Assembly: GCA_958450365.1 (NCBI GenBank)
Contig: CAUEEP010000171.1
Coordinates: forward strand, 124,001 to 188,000
DNA length: 64,000 nucleotides
Direction of reading: 5' to 3'
DNA from: Mesorhabditis belari
Lineage: Eukaryota; Nematoda; Chromadorea; Rhabditida; Rhabditidae
Every line of letters begins with the position of its first letter. The stretch's first letter is position 1. Made by a program: the position numbers and the translations under genes. Of this stretch, positions 22,350-33,474 are shown one piece after another. The notes below the pieces were generated by a model. The model ran no database searches. It was given only the letters and a program-made list of their open reading frames with translations, and was not told the origin of the DNA.

Positions 22350-23840
22350 TTCCAAATTAGGTTGAATTCAAAAGTAGGTTGAAATTTGTATAACTTTAGA
22401 TCAACCCACCAAAAAAATCGTCACCGCCACCCAAATATCGGTGCTCGTGTTAGCTAATAGTGGGTTTTCGTCTTCGCTGGACATTGTTAGCCAAATAACT
22501 TCTCGAATTTATTCAAATAACTTCTCAAATTTAGACATAACTTCTCGAATTCAGGCAAATAACTTCTCAAATTTTCGTATCTACCCAAATGAGTCAACCA
22601 ATAGACCAAAACCATAAAATTACCTCCAACTTTTGGAGGTAATTTTGTGTTGGAGGTAAAGTTCGAGGTTAATTTATGGGTTCGACAAAAAAAAACGGAA
22701 AAAACGTTCAATTTCGTTTTCATTTCCTCAACCCTCAATTTGCAAAAAGTAAAGGGGAAATCAAATAAAAGCTTTTTCGTATTTCAAATCTAGAATGGGT
22801 TCAATATCCCGAAAAATTAGTTTTTTCTCCGTTTTCCTCATTTTTGAATCTTTTAGCCATATCAAAATAGGAACCGTATTGGAATTATTAGATCAAAATA
22901 GGAACCGTATTGGAACCGTATTGGAACCGTAGAATTTCGGTGCTCCGATTTCACTAAAACCATTTGAAGGGTGAGACAGATTCGAAATTGTTTGTTGTTT
23001 GTTCTAAATACAATGTTGAAAATAATTGAACTTTAATTTGCTGCATTATCTTATCAAAGCTGGATACTTTCTTTTAAATCTGGGGAGATTAGCTCGTTCT
23101 TAAATCGACATGACTCGAATGACTCTCAACTTTGTAAGGTTATATAAAGATTCTGGAAGCCCGAATCAGTTAGAAAATGGGCTCGGCTACAGGAGAAATA
23201 TTCAAAAATCAGCTCGCAAAATTTCAAAAGGATTCATTGAGTTCTCGCTGAGCTAGACCCTCAGAAGATTGCAAAGATTCAAAAATTTTGACTGTTCTTT
23301 GCCAATTTCTTTGACAAACAAGGAAATGACCTTGAAAGTTTCGATAAAAGAAATGCTTTTTTTGGAAGTTCTAACAGATTATGTTTATCCAAAGTTATAC
23401 AAAGTTGAAAAAGCGATAGTGACGTTGAAGATCCAGAACAACGATGATGAGAAAGCATGAGATTGAGAGAGCCGGGAGAGATGAACTGCTGTACCGAGTC
23501 TCAGTCGGTCTGCGCCATTCCGACGCATCTCGCGAATCTAAAAGCTCATTGAATCAAACGAGAAATGGATATTCGATGAATAAAAGTATCTAATCATCTA
23601 CTAAACTTTAGCTCTAATGTTTTCGAGCAGCAGGAATGTTCCAAACGGACCTTAGAGCCTGTAAGTTAGTCAAACCAGAGCCAGGTCAGGAACTTTTCTG
23701 ATCTAGAACTGCAGTAAAGTCTCCTCAGTACCTGGAAGACCTGGAACACGCTGAATGAACGAAATTAATTCAATCGATTTCATTCAATGAATGAAAACTG
23801 AACTTTTCTTTTTACTTATAGAAAAGAAAATCCCGAACTC
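22350..23840. other. Interval without a recognised gene
   Basis: I see short direct repeats (AATAACTTCTC near 22490-22570; AGGAACCGTATTGGAA near 22866-22930) and the hairpin at 22616. Short open frames at 23269-23460 and elsewhere show no motif or splice support. Confidence 0.5.
22616..22646. repeat. Perfect 14-bp-arm hairpin
   Basis: AAAATTACCTCCAA pairs exactly with TTGGAGGTAATTTT around the three-base loop CTT. A third GGAGGTAA block follows at 22652. No gene is adjacent to give it a role. Confidence 0.8.
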
Positions 23841-23842
23841 AC

Positions 23843-23906
23843 CGTCTCCGGGTTTTGCCAAAACGATTGCTGTCAGTAACAAAAGACCCAGCAATTTTTG
23901 AAGCAT
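23843..23906 (-). CDS. Signal-peptide exon of a possible small secreted protein
   Basis: From an ATG at 23904-23906 the minus strand encodes MLQKLLGLLLLTAIVLAKPG and then D before a GTGAGT donor at 23842. This is a textbook signal peptide. I could not find the downstream exon with confidence. Repeated 3' exons lie upstream at 24.1, 24.8 and 25.0 kb on the same strand, which suggests a cluster of related small secreted genes, but the link is inferred. Confidence 0.4.
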
Positions 23907-24095
23907 TTTGGCTACGATTGATTGCTTTTAGGTTGGAAAATAATATAATATAGTCTGTAATCTCTGTAGTCCAAAATGTGATCAAAATGGTGGAACGAGT
24001 CGGAAAAAATGGAAAATGGAAAATAGAAAATGGAAAGAAAATGGAAAGAAAACAATTGTTTTTCATTTTTTTTTAATATTCTCATGTTTATCTCA

Positions 24096-24165
24096 TCAGG
24101 AATAAGCACTGGAATCTCCTTCAAATCCGACAGTAATAATAGCCCAAGTATTGTCCGTGCCAATC
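24096..24165 (-). pseudogene. Repeated 3' exon, copy a
   Basis: The minus strand reads GTDNTWAIITVGFEGDSSAY then stop at 24096-24098. It matches the exon at 25026-25097 with few changes. There is no clear splice acceptor here, so this copy may be dead. Confidence 0.45.
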
Positions 24166-24764
24166 AATAACCATTGTTTGTTACCACTGAGGCAATTTTT
24201 CCAAGATACATTTGCGAAACAGCTAATTCCTAAGAAATATTGGTGTTCTATTGATGAGAACAGTAGAACTTGCCAAAAGTTGCTCTAGAAACTTGGAAAA
24301 TAAAAAATACCAGGAAAATGGAAACAAAAAGAACAAAAACAATTGTTCTTTTTTGTAGCTTGCTGTAGCTTACTGTTTGTCTACATTTTGTCTTGCTAAA
24401 GATTTCATGTAATGAAAATGAGCGCGGTAGGGCGTTGTACAACAATTGTACAAAGTTCCTTGTGCTGTTTTCCATTAAACTTAAAAAGTACTTAATATTT
24501 CTCAAGTTTACCTTTCTGGGATCTCCTGTCGACTCTTGAAGGGCATCTCACTGACGATTGATCGTAAACGATCGAACCATTGCCGATCCAAGTACTCGTC
24601 GATCCAAGTACTCAGCCACCACTCCTTCCGAATCTTTGCGCTCTTCTGCAAGTTTAGAAAGTGATATTAGATTATCAGCTATCAGAATAATGAAAGGACA
24701 TCAATTTCTCTTCAACTTTATCACTAAAACAGCTAAAAAAGTCGCCATTCTCATGTCTGTCTCA

Positions 24765-24840
24765 TCAGGAATAAGCACTAGAATCTCCTTCAAATCCGAC
24801 AGCCGTAATAATAACCGAAGTATTGTCCATTGTCTGTTAT
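24765..24840 (-). pseudogene. Repeated 3' exon, copy b
   Basis: This stretch has the same module as 25026-25097 (CTCATCAGGAATAAGCACTA then TCCTTCAAATCCG) but with extra bases that break the frame. It lacks the flanking GGAAAATGGAAA tract found beside copies a and c. Confidence 0.4.
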
Positions 24841-25025
24841 CATTGATGATTATATATCATGATTCCTGTAAACGTTGTTTCATTGCTGAATGTATTAAGG
24901 ATGTAATCTGTAATCGAGTCGAAAAAAATGGAAAATGGAAAATGGAAAATGGAAATAAAATGGAAATAAAATGAAAACAAAACAATTGTTTTTTTCATTT
25001 TTTTTAAATATTTATGTTTATCTCA

Positions 25026-25097
25026 TCAGGAATAAGCACTGGAATCTCCTTCAAATCCGCCAGTAATAATAACCCAAGTATTGTCCGTGCCAATGTC
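25026..25097 (-). CDS. Terminal exon of an unknown protein (copy c)
   Basis: A TGTTTGCAG acceptor is followed by exactly 24 codons, DIGTDNTWVIITGGFEGDSS then AYS and stop. The frame is clean and the acceptor is good, so this looks like a genuine last exon. Upstream exons were not identified, and the protein family is unknown to me. Two diverged copies lie at 24765 and 24096. Confidence 0.4.
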   Translation of the reverse strand, partial: DIGTDNTWVIITGGFEGDSSAYS

Positions 25098-25189
25098 CTG
25101 CAAACAGAATTGAAATCCGTGAATTCCCTGCAATTTTGGACTCAGATTTACTAAAAAAAATAAAAAGTTTATTATCAACAAAAAAATCG

Positions 25190-25850
25190 AAATCGAAAAT
25201 TACCCTATTTACTCAAATGGGAAGACCGACCTCAATTATAAGACCGTCTCGAATAGAAGGCGGGGTCTAGGAGGTGATCGAAGAAATAGAAGACCGTCTC
25301 GAATATAAGATCGGTCTTATATTCGAGGTACCCTGTTTTCTATTCTGCGCGAAAGTGGCCGTACTCAAATACGGGAAAAGAATAAGGGAATTTACCCAAT
25401 AGGGTAAAAATATTATATTTTCATTCAATAGCACAATTTTGTTGTTAAATGTTACAATAAATTTCTATAAAGAAGTTTTCTTTTAAACGCTGGTTACTTT
25501 CCTGAAAATTTTCGTGAATGCAAATAAGACTCAATTATAAGATCGTCTCGAATAGAAGGCGGGGTCTAGGAGGTGATCGAAGAAATAGAAGACCGTCTCG
25601 AATATAAGATTATATTGCGCGAAAGTGGGCGTACTCAAATACGGGAAAAGAATAAAGGAATTTACCCAATAGCGTAAAAATATCATAATTTCATTCAATA
25701 GCACTATTTTTTGTATTTTTTGGTACTTTCCGTTAGACTCCCGCCACCTCCCCATTTCTGTTATACTCTGCCAGTTTTTTATCTAATTATTTGCTCATTT
25801 TTTTAATCTCACAAATGACGGGGTATAACGGAAATATGGAGGTGACAGAG
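25190..25850. repeat. Pogo-family repeat cluster
   Basis: Two partial copies of the same repeat occur back to back. Each has GATCGTCTCGAATAGAAGGC or a variant, GGGGTCTAGGAGGTGATCGA and the block CAAATACGGGAAAAGAATAA. The same blocks occur at 340-520 and 51900-52219. Ends are degraded. No transposase frame is visible. Confidence 0.75.
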
Positions 25851-25868
25851 GTATAACCCAAAGAAAGA

Positions 25869-26897
25869 AAGCCTTGGAAGTTCGCCGAAATGAAGTTGAA
25901 ATCGCTTTTAGAGTTGAGGTGAGATGAAAAGTTGAAGAATTTACTTTAACCAACGAACAATCTAGGAACAAAAGTTTCTTGGTGAGATGAGAAAGAAAGC
26001 CACTTCCACATTGCAATCGATCCATCAACGTCACCGTGAAAGAATTCGAACATTGGAAAGTTATTTTAACCATTTTAAATGATCAACAGGGACAACTTGT
26101 TTGTCGGAAAGAAATGGCTGAAAGAAAGTTGGAAAAACGTCTTCGAGAGGAAAGGTTTGCTAGAATAGATGATGGCTTAACTCTAGATTTCAAATTCCCT
26201 TCAAATTACCTTCAAATTCCCTTCAAATTCCCTTCAAATCCCTTTCAAATTCCCTTCAAATTCGCTTCTTTTAGGCTTCAACTGGAATCACAATTATCTA
26301 TCGATAAATACAATATGTTATTGATGCAAGTAAAGTATCGACAAAAACAGGAAATCGATCGAGCACAAAAAAGACACGTTGCTGAAGAAGAAATTCTTGA
26401 AAAGTAAAATAGCTTATTTTCAAAAGCCTTTCCGATTTTAGAGAACTCAAAAAAGTGCGACAAACTTTTTCGAAAAGTAAAGCTGAAATTTTTATTTATG
26501 GAGACTTATGGAGAGGCAGTCAGGTATAGTCAGGCATTCAGTCAGGCATATTCATAGAATTTAATCGCCAAATAAAACATTAAACAGCTAGGAAAGGTTT
26601 TAGAAGAGCACGTCCAAAAGTGGGCAGAAGGTTGATGTTGATACACTGAATGAATATGGTGAAACGAGAATGAACTCCCTGTTGAAAAGACAAGAAAATG
26701 AAATGATTTCATTGAAAGAAGAACATAGAAAACAAGTATTTTCTTACTGTTCTTTTTGCGATTTGATATATTTTCAGATAAATATAAATTTCGAAGAGGC
26801 TTGCAAAGATCAATTTGACATTTCTGAAGTCTCTGTGATCAACACAATCAGATCGACTGCTGACGAGAATAACGAGTATTTGTCGATACATTTTTAG
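25869..26897 (+). pseudogene. Coiled-coil protein gene, longer copy (copy 2)
   Basis: Additional upstream exons compared with 4736-5494 read KALEVRRNEVEIAFRVE and, after an intron of about 50 bases, EQKFLGEMRKKATSTLQSIH with QRHRERIRTLE. They are followed by the shared KEMAERKLEKRLREERFARI, YRQKQEIDRAQKRHVAEEEI, LLKRQENEMISLKEEHRKQ and the C-terminal DQFDISEVSVINTIRSTAD. The whole is strongly heptad-like. An in-frame run of 11-12-base repeats (CCCTTCAAATT) has expanded at 26185-26270. A stop follows EEILEK at about 26404. The parent family is not recognised and no start was found. Confidence 0.45.
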
Positions 26898-27216
26898 TAT
26901 CTTTATCTTTTTATCTTTTTAAATATCTTTTTTAACTTTTAAAACTATCTTAAACTATCTTTGTTTTAGTAAAAACTCATCTTTGTAGACTAGGAAAAGT
27001 GTTATTTTAATATTCAATGGATGCAACGAGACAATAAATCTTTGAAATATAAAATGTACATACTTATACTGAACAAGTACAATTGCTGGTGCATGAACCA
27101 GAAAAGATATGGCTCGATGCACTCATTGCACCAGGAGCAATTTCGTTTTTGAAGACAGTTTTTAAAATTTATGATCTTGGAGTACGTTCTAAATATTGTA
27201 ATCACATTGTCACACT

Positions 27217-27490
27217 CACTCAATCCTGTGACCAATCAATCGCGAAAACCACCTCAACCCTGAGACCAATCAATCGCGAAAAGCACCTCAACCCTGAGAC
27301 CAATCAATCGCGAAAACCACCTCAACCCTGAGACCAATCAATCGCGAAAAGCACCTCAACCCTGAGACCAATCAATCGCGAAAACCACCTCAACCCTGAG
27401 ACCAATCAATCGCGAAAAGCACCTCAACCCTGAGACCAATCAATCGCGAAAACCACCTCAACCCTGAGACCAATCAATCGCGAAAACCAC
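27217..27490. repeat. 34-bp tandem array with alternating variants
   Basis: Eight units of CTCAACCCTGAGACCAATCA plus 14 more bases follow one another. They end AAAACCAC or AAAAGCAC in the order C-G-C-G-C-G-C-C, so the higher-order unit is 68 bases. The other segmental copy has a single unit at about 5860-5892, so the array arose after the duplication. Confidence 0.95.
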
Positions 27491-28320
27491 AAAGCAATCA
27501 TTGAGAGTTAAGTTCATTTAAAAGTTTTTTTCAAAAAAAACATGATTACCAATTGTTCGTGATGCTAAAAGCAAGCTGGTGAAATAGAAGAATTTCATTT
27601 TAAAGGAAAAACGAATTGAATGAATGCCAGAAAACTGTCAATTTATAAGAAACAATGATTTATTCACTTTTCATCTCTCAACTTTTTCTGTCTGCAGTTT
27701 TCAACGTTTCTCTTTTCTTTTATCTTTCAAAAGGCTCCGTTTACGAAAACGGATATCTTTTGCTTTTTGTAAATTGTGATCACTTCAAAGCTTTACCAAA
27801 GAAATTTTCGAAGAAATCTAAAAACGTGCATTTGCAAAGTATATTTTACTTTTGTTTAGAAATCTTGTAAGATTTGCGAAACTTTTTAATGACTTAGTCA
27901 TCGCGAATGTTTTCAACTCGAAAAAAATTCAAGAAAAGACTTGTAGTGGTTAAAACAAAAACAAATTTTACGGTCCAGTTGATTTTGTAGGCACATTAAA
28001 GAATTGAAAAATAATCTTTGCATTGTGAACGTATCTCTTTCTTTGTTTTTTTTGCATGTGATCCATCTTCACAGCACAATTTCGAGAAAAATAAGCTCCT
28101 GCGTATTTTCAGAGGATTACAGTTGGTTGAATCGCCTTTAAAAGCTCGAAATTTTCCCTAATACCATTCTGAGAGCTCTGTACAAAAGAAGTATATTCAT
28201 TCGACACGAATAATGAATTACAACATAATGGAGGGAATTTTTACCCCTATTTATCCAAATGTTGTTAAGAAAAAAACCCATAATGATGGGAAAAAGAATC
28301 CCATAATGATGAGAAGTTTT

Positions 28321-28400
28321 TCTGGCCACCGGGATCGAACCCTTGACCCCCCGACTAGGAGACAAGACCCCTATCCTATCCGGTCGGCTACGATGGTTCA
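28321..28400 (-). ncRNA. tRNA-like sequence (copy 2), probably a relic
   Basis: This is the counterpart of 8057-8135, with TAGCCGACCGGATAGG and GGTTCGATCC boxes. The anticodon stem has one more mismatch and the acceptor ends do not pair. Confidence 0.45.
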
Positions 28401-28639
28401 ATTAAAAAATTTTTACAATTCTAGAATTTCAAAGTAGAATAAAGTAAAAATCTATCCTTTCTGTAAGCGGGAATATGATTAAAACCTCGAAATGTAGTTG
28501 AGCTATTTGTTTTGAATCGAATCATCGCCATCAATTCCAAAAATGTCGAGTAAAACCCCCAATTTTTCGAGTCTGACACATCATTTCTTAAATTATTTGA
28601 CCAATAATTATTTGACAGCTTACCTATATAGTTGAAATT

Positions 28640-28745
28640 GTTTTGAATTCCATTCTGAATTCCATTCTGGGTTCCATGCTGAATTCCATTCTGAATTCCA
28701 TTCTGGATTCCATGCTGAATTCCATTCTGAATTCCATTCTTTTTC
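28640..28745. repeat. GAATTCCATTCT tandem repeat
   Basis: Eight or so 13-base units (GAATTCCATTCTG, with GGTTCCATGCTG variants every third unit) follow each other just upstream of the receptor start. Copy 1 has two units at 8380-8406. Confidence 0.9.
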
Positions 28746-29276
28746 TCAAACTTCTAAAACTTTTGCATATTGTAGACTCTCTGCATCATAATGTCTGCAA
28801 ATTGGAGTGATTCCCAAGTGCAATGGATCGATTGGGTTTCTGCGGCTGGACTTCTGCTAAACTTTATGCTTCTCTACTTGATAATGACTGATCGAAATGT
28901 GAGTTATGTTAAGTTAAAAGTTAAATTAGTTAAAATCGATTCCTGTTAAACAGATTTGGCCTAAATTCCATTCTCTAAGATTGAATCAAAAGAGGATTGA
29001 TTAGAGGTCAACTTTAGAAAAGTGGGGATGGATATCGACGGATATTGGTGATCATTTGTTGCTACAATATTTTCTATGCTTTAGTCCATTGTTTTGTTGC
29101 TGTGGTGAGTGGAAATTCTGTGGTACTTTCCCAGTTTCCGGGAAAGGGTTCATTTACTAGGGAAGAGTGCTAGGTCACTTACTATTTTTCTTTATTTTCT
29201 TATCTAATTTCGATCAGAGCAATAATGTCAAAAGAAAGTATGATTCTATGACTTGAGAGTTTTGAAAGTTTGTCAA

Positions 29277-29352
29277 GTGGGGGATTCGAACTCACTACAA
29301 AATGCGATCCGTTCCGTAGACAAGCACACTACTCGCTACATCACGATCCCCG
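29277..29352 (-). ncRNA. tRNA-like Pol III box sequence, present in three copies
   Basis: The minus strand begins GGGGATCGTGATGTAGCGAG and ends GTTCGAATCCCC, so A-box-like and B-box-like motifs are present at tRNA spacing. The stems of a cloverleaf do not all form. The other copies lie at about 8933-9000 and at 15580-15637 plus 17204-17215, the last being the site where the Tc3-like element inserted. It is likely a tRNA pseudogene or SINE relic. Confidence 0.35.
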
Positions 29353-30849
29353 TCGAAAGAAAAGCATGAACTAAGCCTAAGAATGTATAGCAAAAAGTTT
29401 GATGCCAGAAATCTCGCGTTTGCGAGCTATTCAGCAGATTTTGATTACAGATTCGGATTCCCTGTTCGATTTTCTATCGGATAGACTAAGTTTTGTTTCA
29501 AAGATCCCACGGTGAACCAGTACTCTTCCCAAGTTAAGTAAGCTCGGGGCTGAAGTTAGAGCTGCAAGCTCGCTAGAAATAGCTTTATCAACAACTACTT
29601 CTCGGAGAACTTGTAACACCTATTCTAACCCGGGTCTGCCTAGTAAATGTACCTACAACTGGCTATTAGACTGTGACTAGAGGTGATACTGAGAAGTATC
29701 GACTCTCTTATGTATCTAACTCATTTTCTCATTGTCAGGCAATTCTCGTTGATGAGACCGGCTACCTCGCATTCAGTTATCGATTTGCTGACTACGGCTT
29801 TTGGCCGGCTTATTTTGCGATACAGGTAAAGCTGAATAAAGATAAAGATAAAGATATTCATTTTATTCAGTAAGCTAAATAAATTGAATATCTTTATCCG
29901 CATGGGAAAGCCAAATCAATCATCCTCAGGTTTTCATCGCTTCTTTCATCATGTCACTCTCACTTTTGGCCATTCATTGTTTATATCGATATGTGAAAAT
30001 TACCGGGTGAGTTTTCATTTCTGAACTTATATAAAAAAAATTTAGACGATTCGCTTTCATATTCAATCGGTGGTACTGCATCCTTTCTTGGTCATTTGTC
30101 ATTTTCTTTTTGCAATTCTTGTTATCCTATTTACGAGTTTTACAATAATGGTAACAATATAACAGAAAATTGTCAAAGTCTCAATTCCAGCCAAGCCCGC
30201 TTAGAGATCAGATCAGCGAAATGGAGCTGAAAGAACGCTACAATTTGAGTATCATCAATCTTGGCTATATTGGACCAGTTTATAGGGTAAAGAGATTATA
30301 AACAATCAAATTTGAAAAGTTTAGACAATGAACCAGCAAACAGGTCAATGGGATTATCGATGGAGAGATGTTTTTGGGGTATTTGGTTGTGACAGTCTTC
30401 AAGTGATCGCCTATATTGTAATCTGTACATTTGGACTCAAGCTGTGAGTGAGAAAACACATTCTAATACGATTTTCTAGACCCTTGCACAATTGAAAATG
30501 TTATTCAAGTCAAGGATTAGTCAACAATACCAAATTGGGTTGATTTAATAGAAGTTGATGCCAGTTTTCTAAAATTGGTGTCCTTTCGAAAACGAAATTC
30601 AACTGGAACGTACTCTACTTCAGTAGGCTTGGCTTAGAAAGCTTCAGTAAAACTTTTAAAGTCAGATAAAGATATTTGTGACTTTTTTATGCTCTTGATC
30701 TTGACCATTCCATCACAATTCCATTGAACTTAAATTTCCATCACAATCCTAAACTCTTTCAGTTACTTTTTCGTCCATCGAGCGCTCATCAGTCCAAAGG
30801 CAAAAGCAATGAATATTCAACTGATGCGCTTGCTTTTGTTGAGGTGCTT

Positions 30850-31310
30850 ATAAAAACCAAGTTTGTAAAGGGGTACTTTTGTGTTATCTGGGAGAAAATC
30901 TCAGAAAAAATTAGCTGGGGGAATGTCAATGCCAAAATAGACGTTTTACGGTTACAGAAAATGCGCTTTTTTGGCATTGCTCTTAGAGTACATTGTACAA
31001 GTACATTGCTCTTGAAGTACATTGCTCCTAGAACCCGGATCATTTCTGATCGATGGTCTTCGTATCGAAGTCTCGCTTACCACTCCGACTATGATTTCAA
31101 TTGGGTCAACCGCACAACAAACTTCGTTGATCCCATCGACCTTTTACAGACAACATATTGAGAGGATGTGGCGCCCATTCAAAGATGCAAACCGTCGCGG
31201 CCATGGAACTCATCAAACAATGGTCGAATTTCCGTTTGCCTACAGACGAATGAACTTGAGAATCGTGACGAACTTGAGCCTTGAATCCTTGAACCAATTA
31301 TTCACCTGAA
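30850..31310 (+). pseudogene. Merlin-type (IS1595-like) transposase fragment
   Basis: Two overlapping frames carry RTRIISDRWSSYRSLAYHSD, then NWVNRTTNFVDP, and IERMWRPFKDANRRGHGTHQ. The combination of IISDxWxSY, NFVDP and IERMW is the signature of the ISXO2-like DDE domain of Merlin transposons. A frameshift separates NFVDP from the IERMW part. The N-terminal half is missing. Confidence 0.75.
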
Positions 31311-32914
31311 TGACACGAATGGAATCTGAAAGTCCAGGGTGGCTGGAAAGTTCTGTTACTTCTTGATGACGCTTTGGCGGTCTCGCATACCTAAATAACA
31401 AACTTATTATTCAAATCATCAAAAAATAACATTTAGATATAGAAAAAGAGAAAATAAAAAAAAGGATCATAAAGAATGCTCTAAACAGCCACCAGAAACT
31501 TCGATGCATTTCTTGTGACGTTTCTAGAAGTTGGCGCAGATTTGACAGAGATTTGATCCCAGGCTCGTTTCTCAAATGATCTGTTGACTTGATTGAGATG
31601 GTCGACACATTGATTGCATCTTCAATAGTATTGATCCTATCCTCGAGATTGGAGCGACACTCGATCACCTCTCGAACAATTCGGCACTTGAATCAAGCCA
31701 TTGCTGACAAAGTAGACGATTGTAGCCTTTCCGAAAATTTCATTTTGAAGTAAAGTGAGAGAAATTCTGTCATTTCAGGCTCTTGAATTCCATTTTTCCT
31801 CCTTTATTGAACAAATGTGAATTCTAATCTCAAAAAGCGAGTTTACTATAACGATAAGATATAGAAAAAGACAAAAATAAGAAAAAGAATCATAAAGAAT
31901 GCTCAAAACAGTCACCAGAAACTTCGATGCATTTAACTATAAAACGTCTATTGACATCCTCAAGCTAATTTTTTACTGAGAAAACACAAAAATATCTGTA
32001 AATGCTCTTGAAATTCCAGGCAATTGCTCCGCTAATCTTTGAGTTTATCCCGTGCTTCGTGGCGATGTGGGGAGGATTTTTTGGTATGTTCACAATAAGG
32101 TCATGAACAAGTTTGATTATGAATCTTTTTTGTACAAAAACTGGAAATTTGTGCATTTTGTAGTAAGATCCTTGTGCTGACCCACCAAAGTTCAAACTAA
32201 CATTTAGACTTACCAATGAGCGATGCTGCCTACTATGTGCCGATCTTTTTCTCGTGTTACCCGGCAGCTGAAGCGCTCATGACCATTTTTGGTTTCAACG
32301 TTCGTTTGCTAATTGAAAAGAATTTTAGGAACGAAAAACAAATTATACGCTTTTCTTTAATTTACAAGTACAACATAAAGAAAAAGAATGTAAAAAAAAG
32401 AAAGCCTTTCAGGCATATCGCCGCCGAGTTTTCCGATTGAAGAGTTCGGCCACCCTCACCACCGTCTCATCGTCTTTTGGGCAAACAAATTAATCATAGT
32501 TTATCTTCAACGCTTTCAGAAAACACACAACAAATGACAGCTGATCTGTGAAGAAAATAGAAACTATCAAAATAACATATCATCTATTTTGTTTGGCCTC
32601 GTTAATAAAGTTTTTGTTCGACGTTTGCGTAATGCCTACATCATATTCTTACACATCCTAAGTGCTGAACCTGAAGTCTTTCTTGTTTAATCTATTCTTG
32701 GTCTTTTTCTTTTGATTCTTTAGTGATCCAAATTTTTTTTTTCGGAAAAGCAGACTCATGTATCCATGGAGTTCAAAAGAAAGCAAATATTAAATATCTA
32801 ACGTAAAAGAAAAATACTTTAGCTGCTCAATGGAATGTGTATTTTGGGAGCGCACAAGCGCTCGCCATCTGGCAACACGGGTGATTATATAGCGAGAAAG
32901 CGACCACCAAAGCC

Positions 32915-33014
32915 GGTTCAATTACCAAAATTTGAAGATTAGTATGAACCCCGAGACTTTACAAAAGTGTCTCGAGAAATTTTAGAACAGATTTCCATCC
33001 TGGGAAGTCCAAAA
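32915..33014 (+). ncRNA. SL1-like spliced-leader RNA gene (copy 2)
   Basis: This is the counterpart of 12213-12312. The leader has one further change (ATTACCAAAA in place of ATTACCCAAA) and the donor reads GATTAG, which lacks the GT right after the leader. On the other hand the hairpin CGAGAC (32952-32957) / GTCTCG (32969-32974) is perfect. It lies directly before the Sm-like AATTTTAG at 32978-32985, as in real SL RNAs. The altered donor argues that this copy cannot trans-splice normally. Confidence 0.55.
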
Positions 33015-33319
33015 GTCTCACCCGAAAGAATCTCTCCACTTTGCCACACTATGACCTTGTAATTTGTACTGTAAGCTCCAACAATAAAGAAATTGAAGTT
33101 TAAAATTCGAAAAGCAATCCATTCACCTTATTATTTGTGCAAAAGCTAATTTCGAATCGATCGGCAAGAAAAAACAAAACGAAAAAAGCTTCAAATCGAC
33201 TTAGATAGGGATTATAATAAATGTGTATGCCTGTCAACCAGAAATAAAATAAATCCAAAACCACGGTACACACTGGTTACAGTATATCAAAGATATAATA
33301 AAGTATAAAAAAACAAAAT

Positions 33320-33391
33320 TGGCTCGTCCGGGGATCGAACCCGGGACCTCTCGCACCCAAAGCGAGAATCATACCACTAGACCAACGAGCC
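33320..33391 (-). tRNA. tRNA-Pro (UGG), copy 2
   Basis: The cloverleaf is identical to that at 12621-12692, with anticodon loop TTTGGGT and all stems perfect. The discriminator is A. Both copies are intact, so selection or recent duplication has kept them. Confidence 0.93.
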
Positions 33392-33474
33392 ATGCGTCAG
33401 GGGGGCTGAAACGGGGGTGATCTTTTGGATCTTCACATTCGATCGAGGAAAATCTTGTTTCGGCGAGAAGGAAT

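Larger units (their letters stand above)
28791..32493 (+). pseudogene. Str-like chemoreceptor, nearly intact pseudogene (copy 2)
   Basis: Exons run 28791-28898 (MSANWSDSQVQWIDWV, then TM1 AAGLLLNFMLLYLIMTDRN), 28954-29104, 29739-29825, 29930-30006 (IMSLSLLAIHCLYRYVKIT, TM3), 30166-30286 (SEMELKERYNLSIINLGYIG), 30325-30443 (TMNQQTGQWDYRWRDVFG), 30763-30843 (SPKAKAMNIQLMRLL), 32020-32083 (AIAPLIFEFIPCFVAMWGGF), 32208-32299 (SDAAYYVPIFFSCYPAAEAL) and 32413-32493 (AYRRRVFRL, stop). This is the order of a nematode Str receptor. Lesions are a TAG in exon 2, a phase mismatch before exon 3, and a one-base deletion in exon 7 that copy 1 does not share. Merlin debris fills the intron after exon 7. Most exons are otherwise intact, so decay seems recent. 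Confidence 0.75.
26053..33472. repeat. Segmental duplication, copy 2
   Basis: This is the direct partner of 4730-12772. It lacks the 6222-7555 portion and has local tandem expansions at 26185-26270, 27217-27490 and 28640-28745. About 80 bases (31438-31515) are re-duplicated at 31857-31933. Its end at about 33472 corresponds to 12772. Confidence 0.9.

Noticed and set aside
25098..25165. Superoxide-dismutase-like GIHGFQF segment
   Set aside because: Only three or four residues resemble the SOD motif and the segment lies in what looks like an intron.
27217..27490. CRISPR-like 34-base repeats
   Set aside because: The units abut directly with no spacers, and the DNA is eukaryotic; this is a tandem satellite.
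31411..31668. An inverted receptor exon on the minus strand (LSNLRQLLETSQEMHRSF)
   Set aside because: I first took it for the missing TM6 exon, but the real one is on the plus strand at 30763-30843 (SPKAKAMNIQLMRLL), in the right order.
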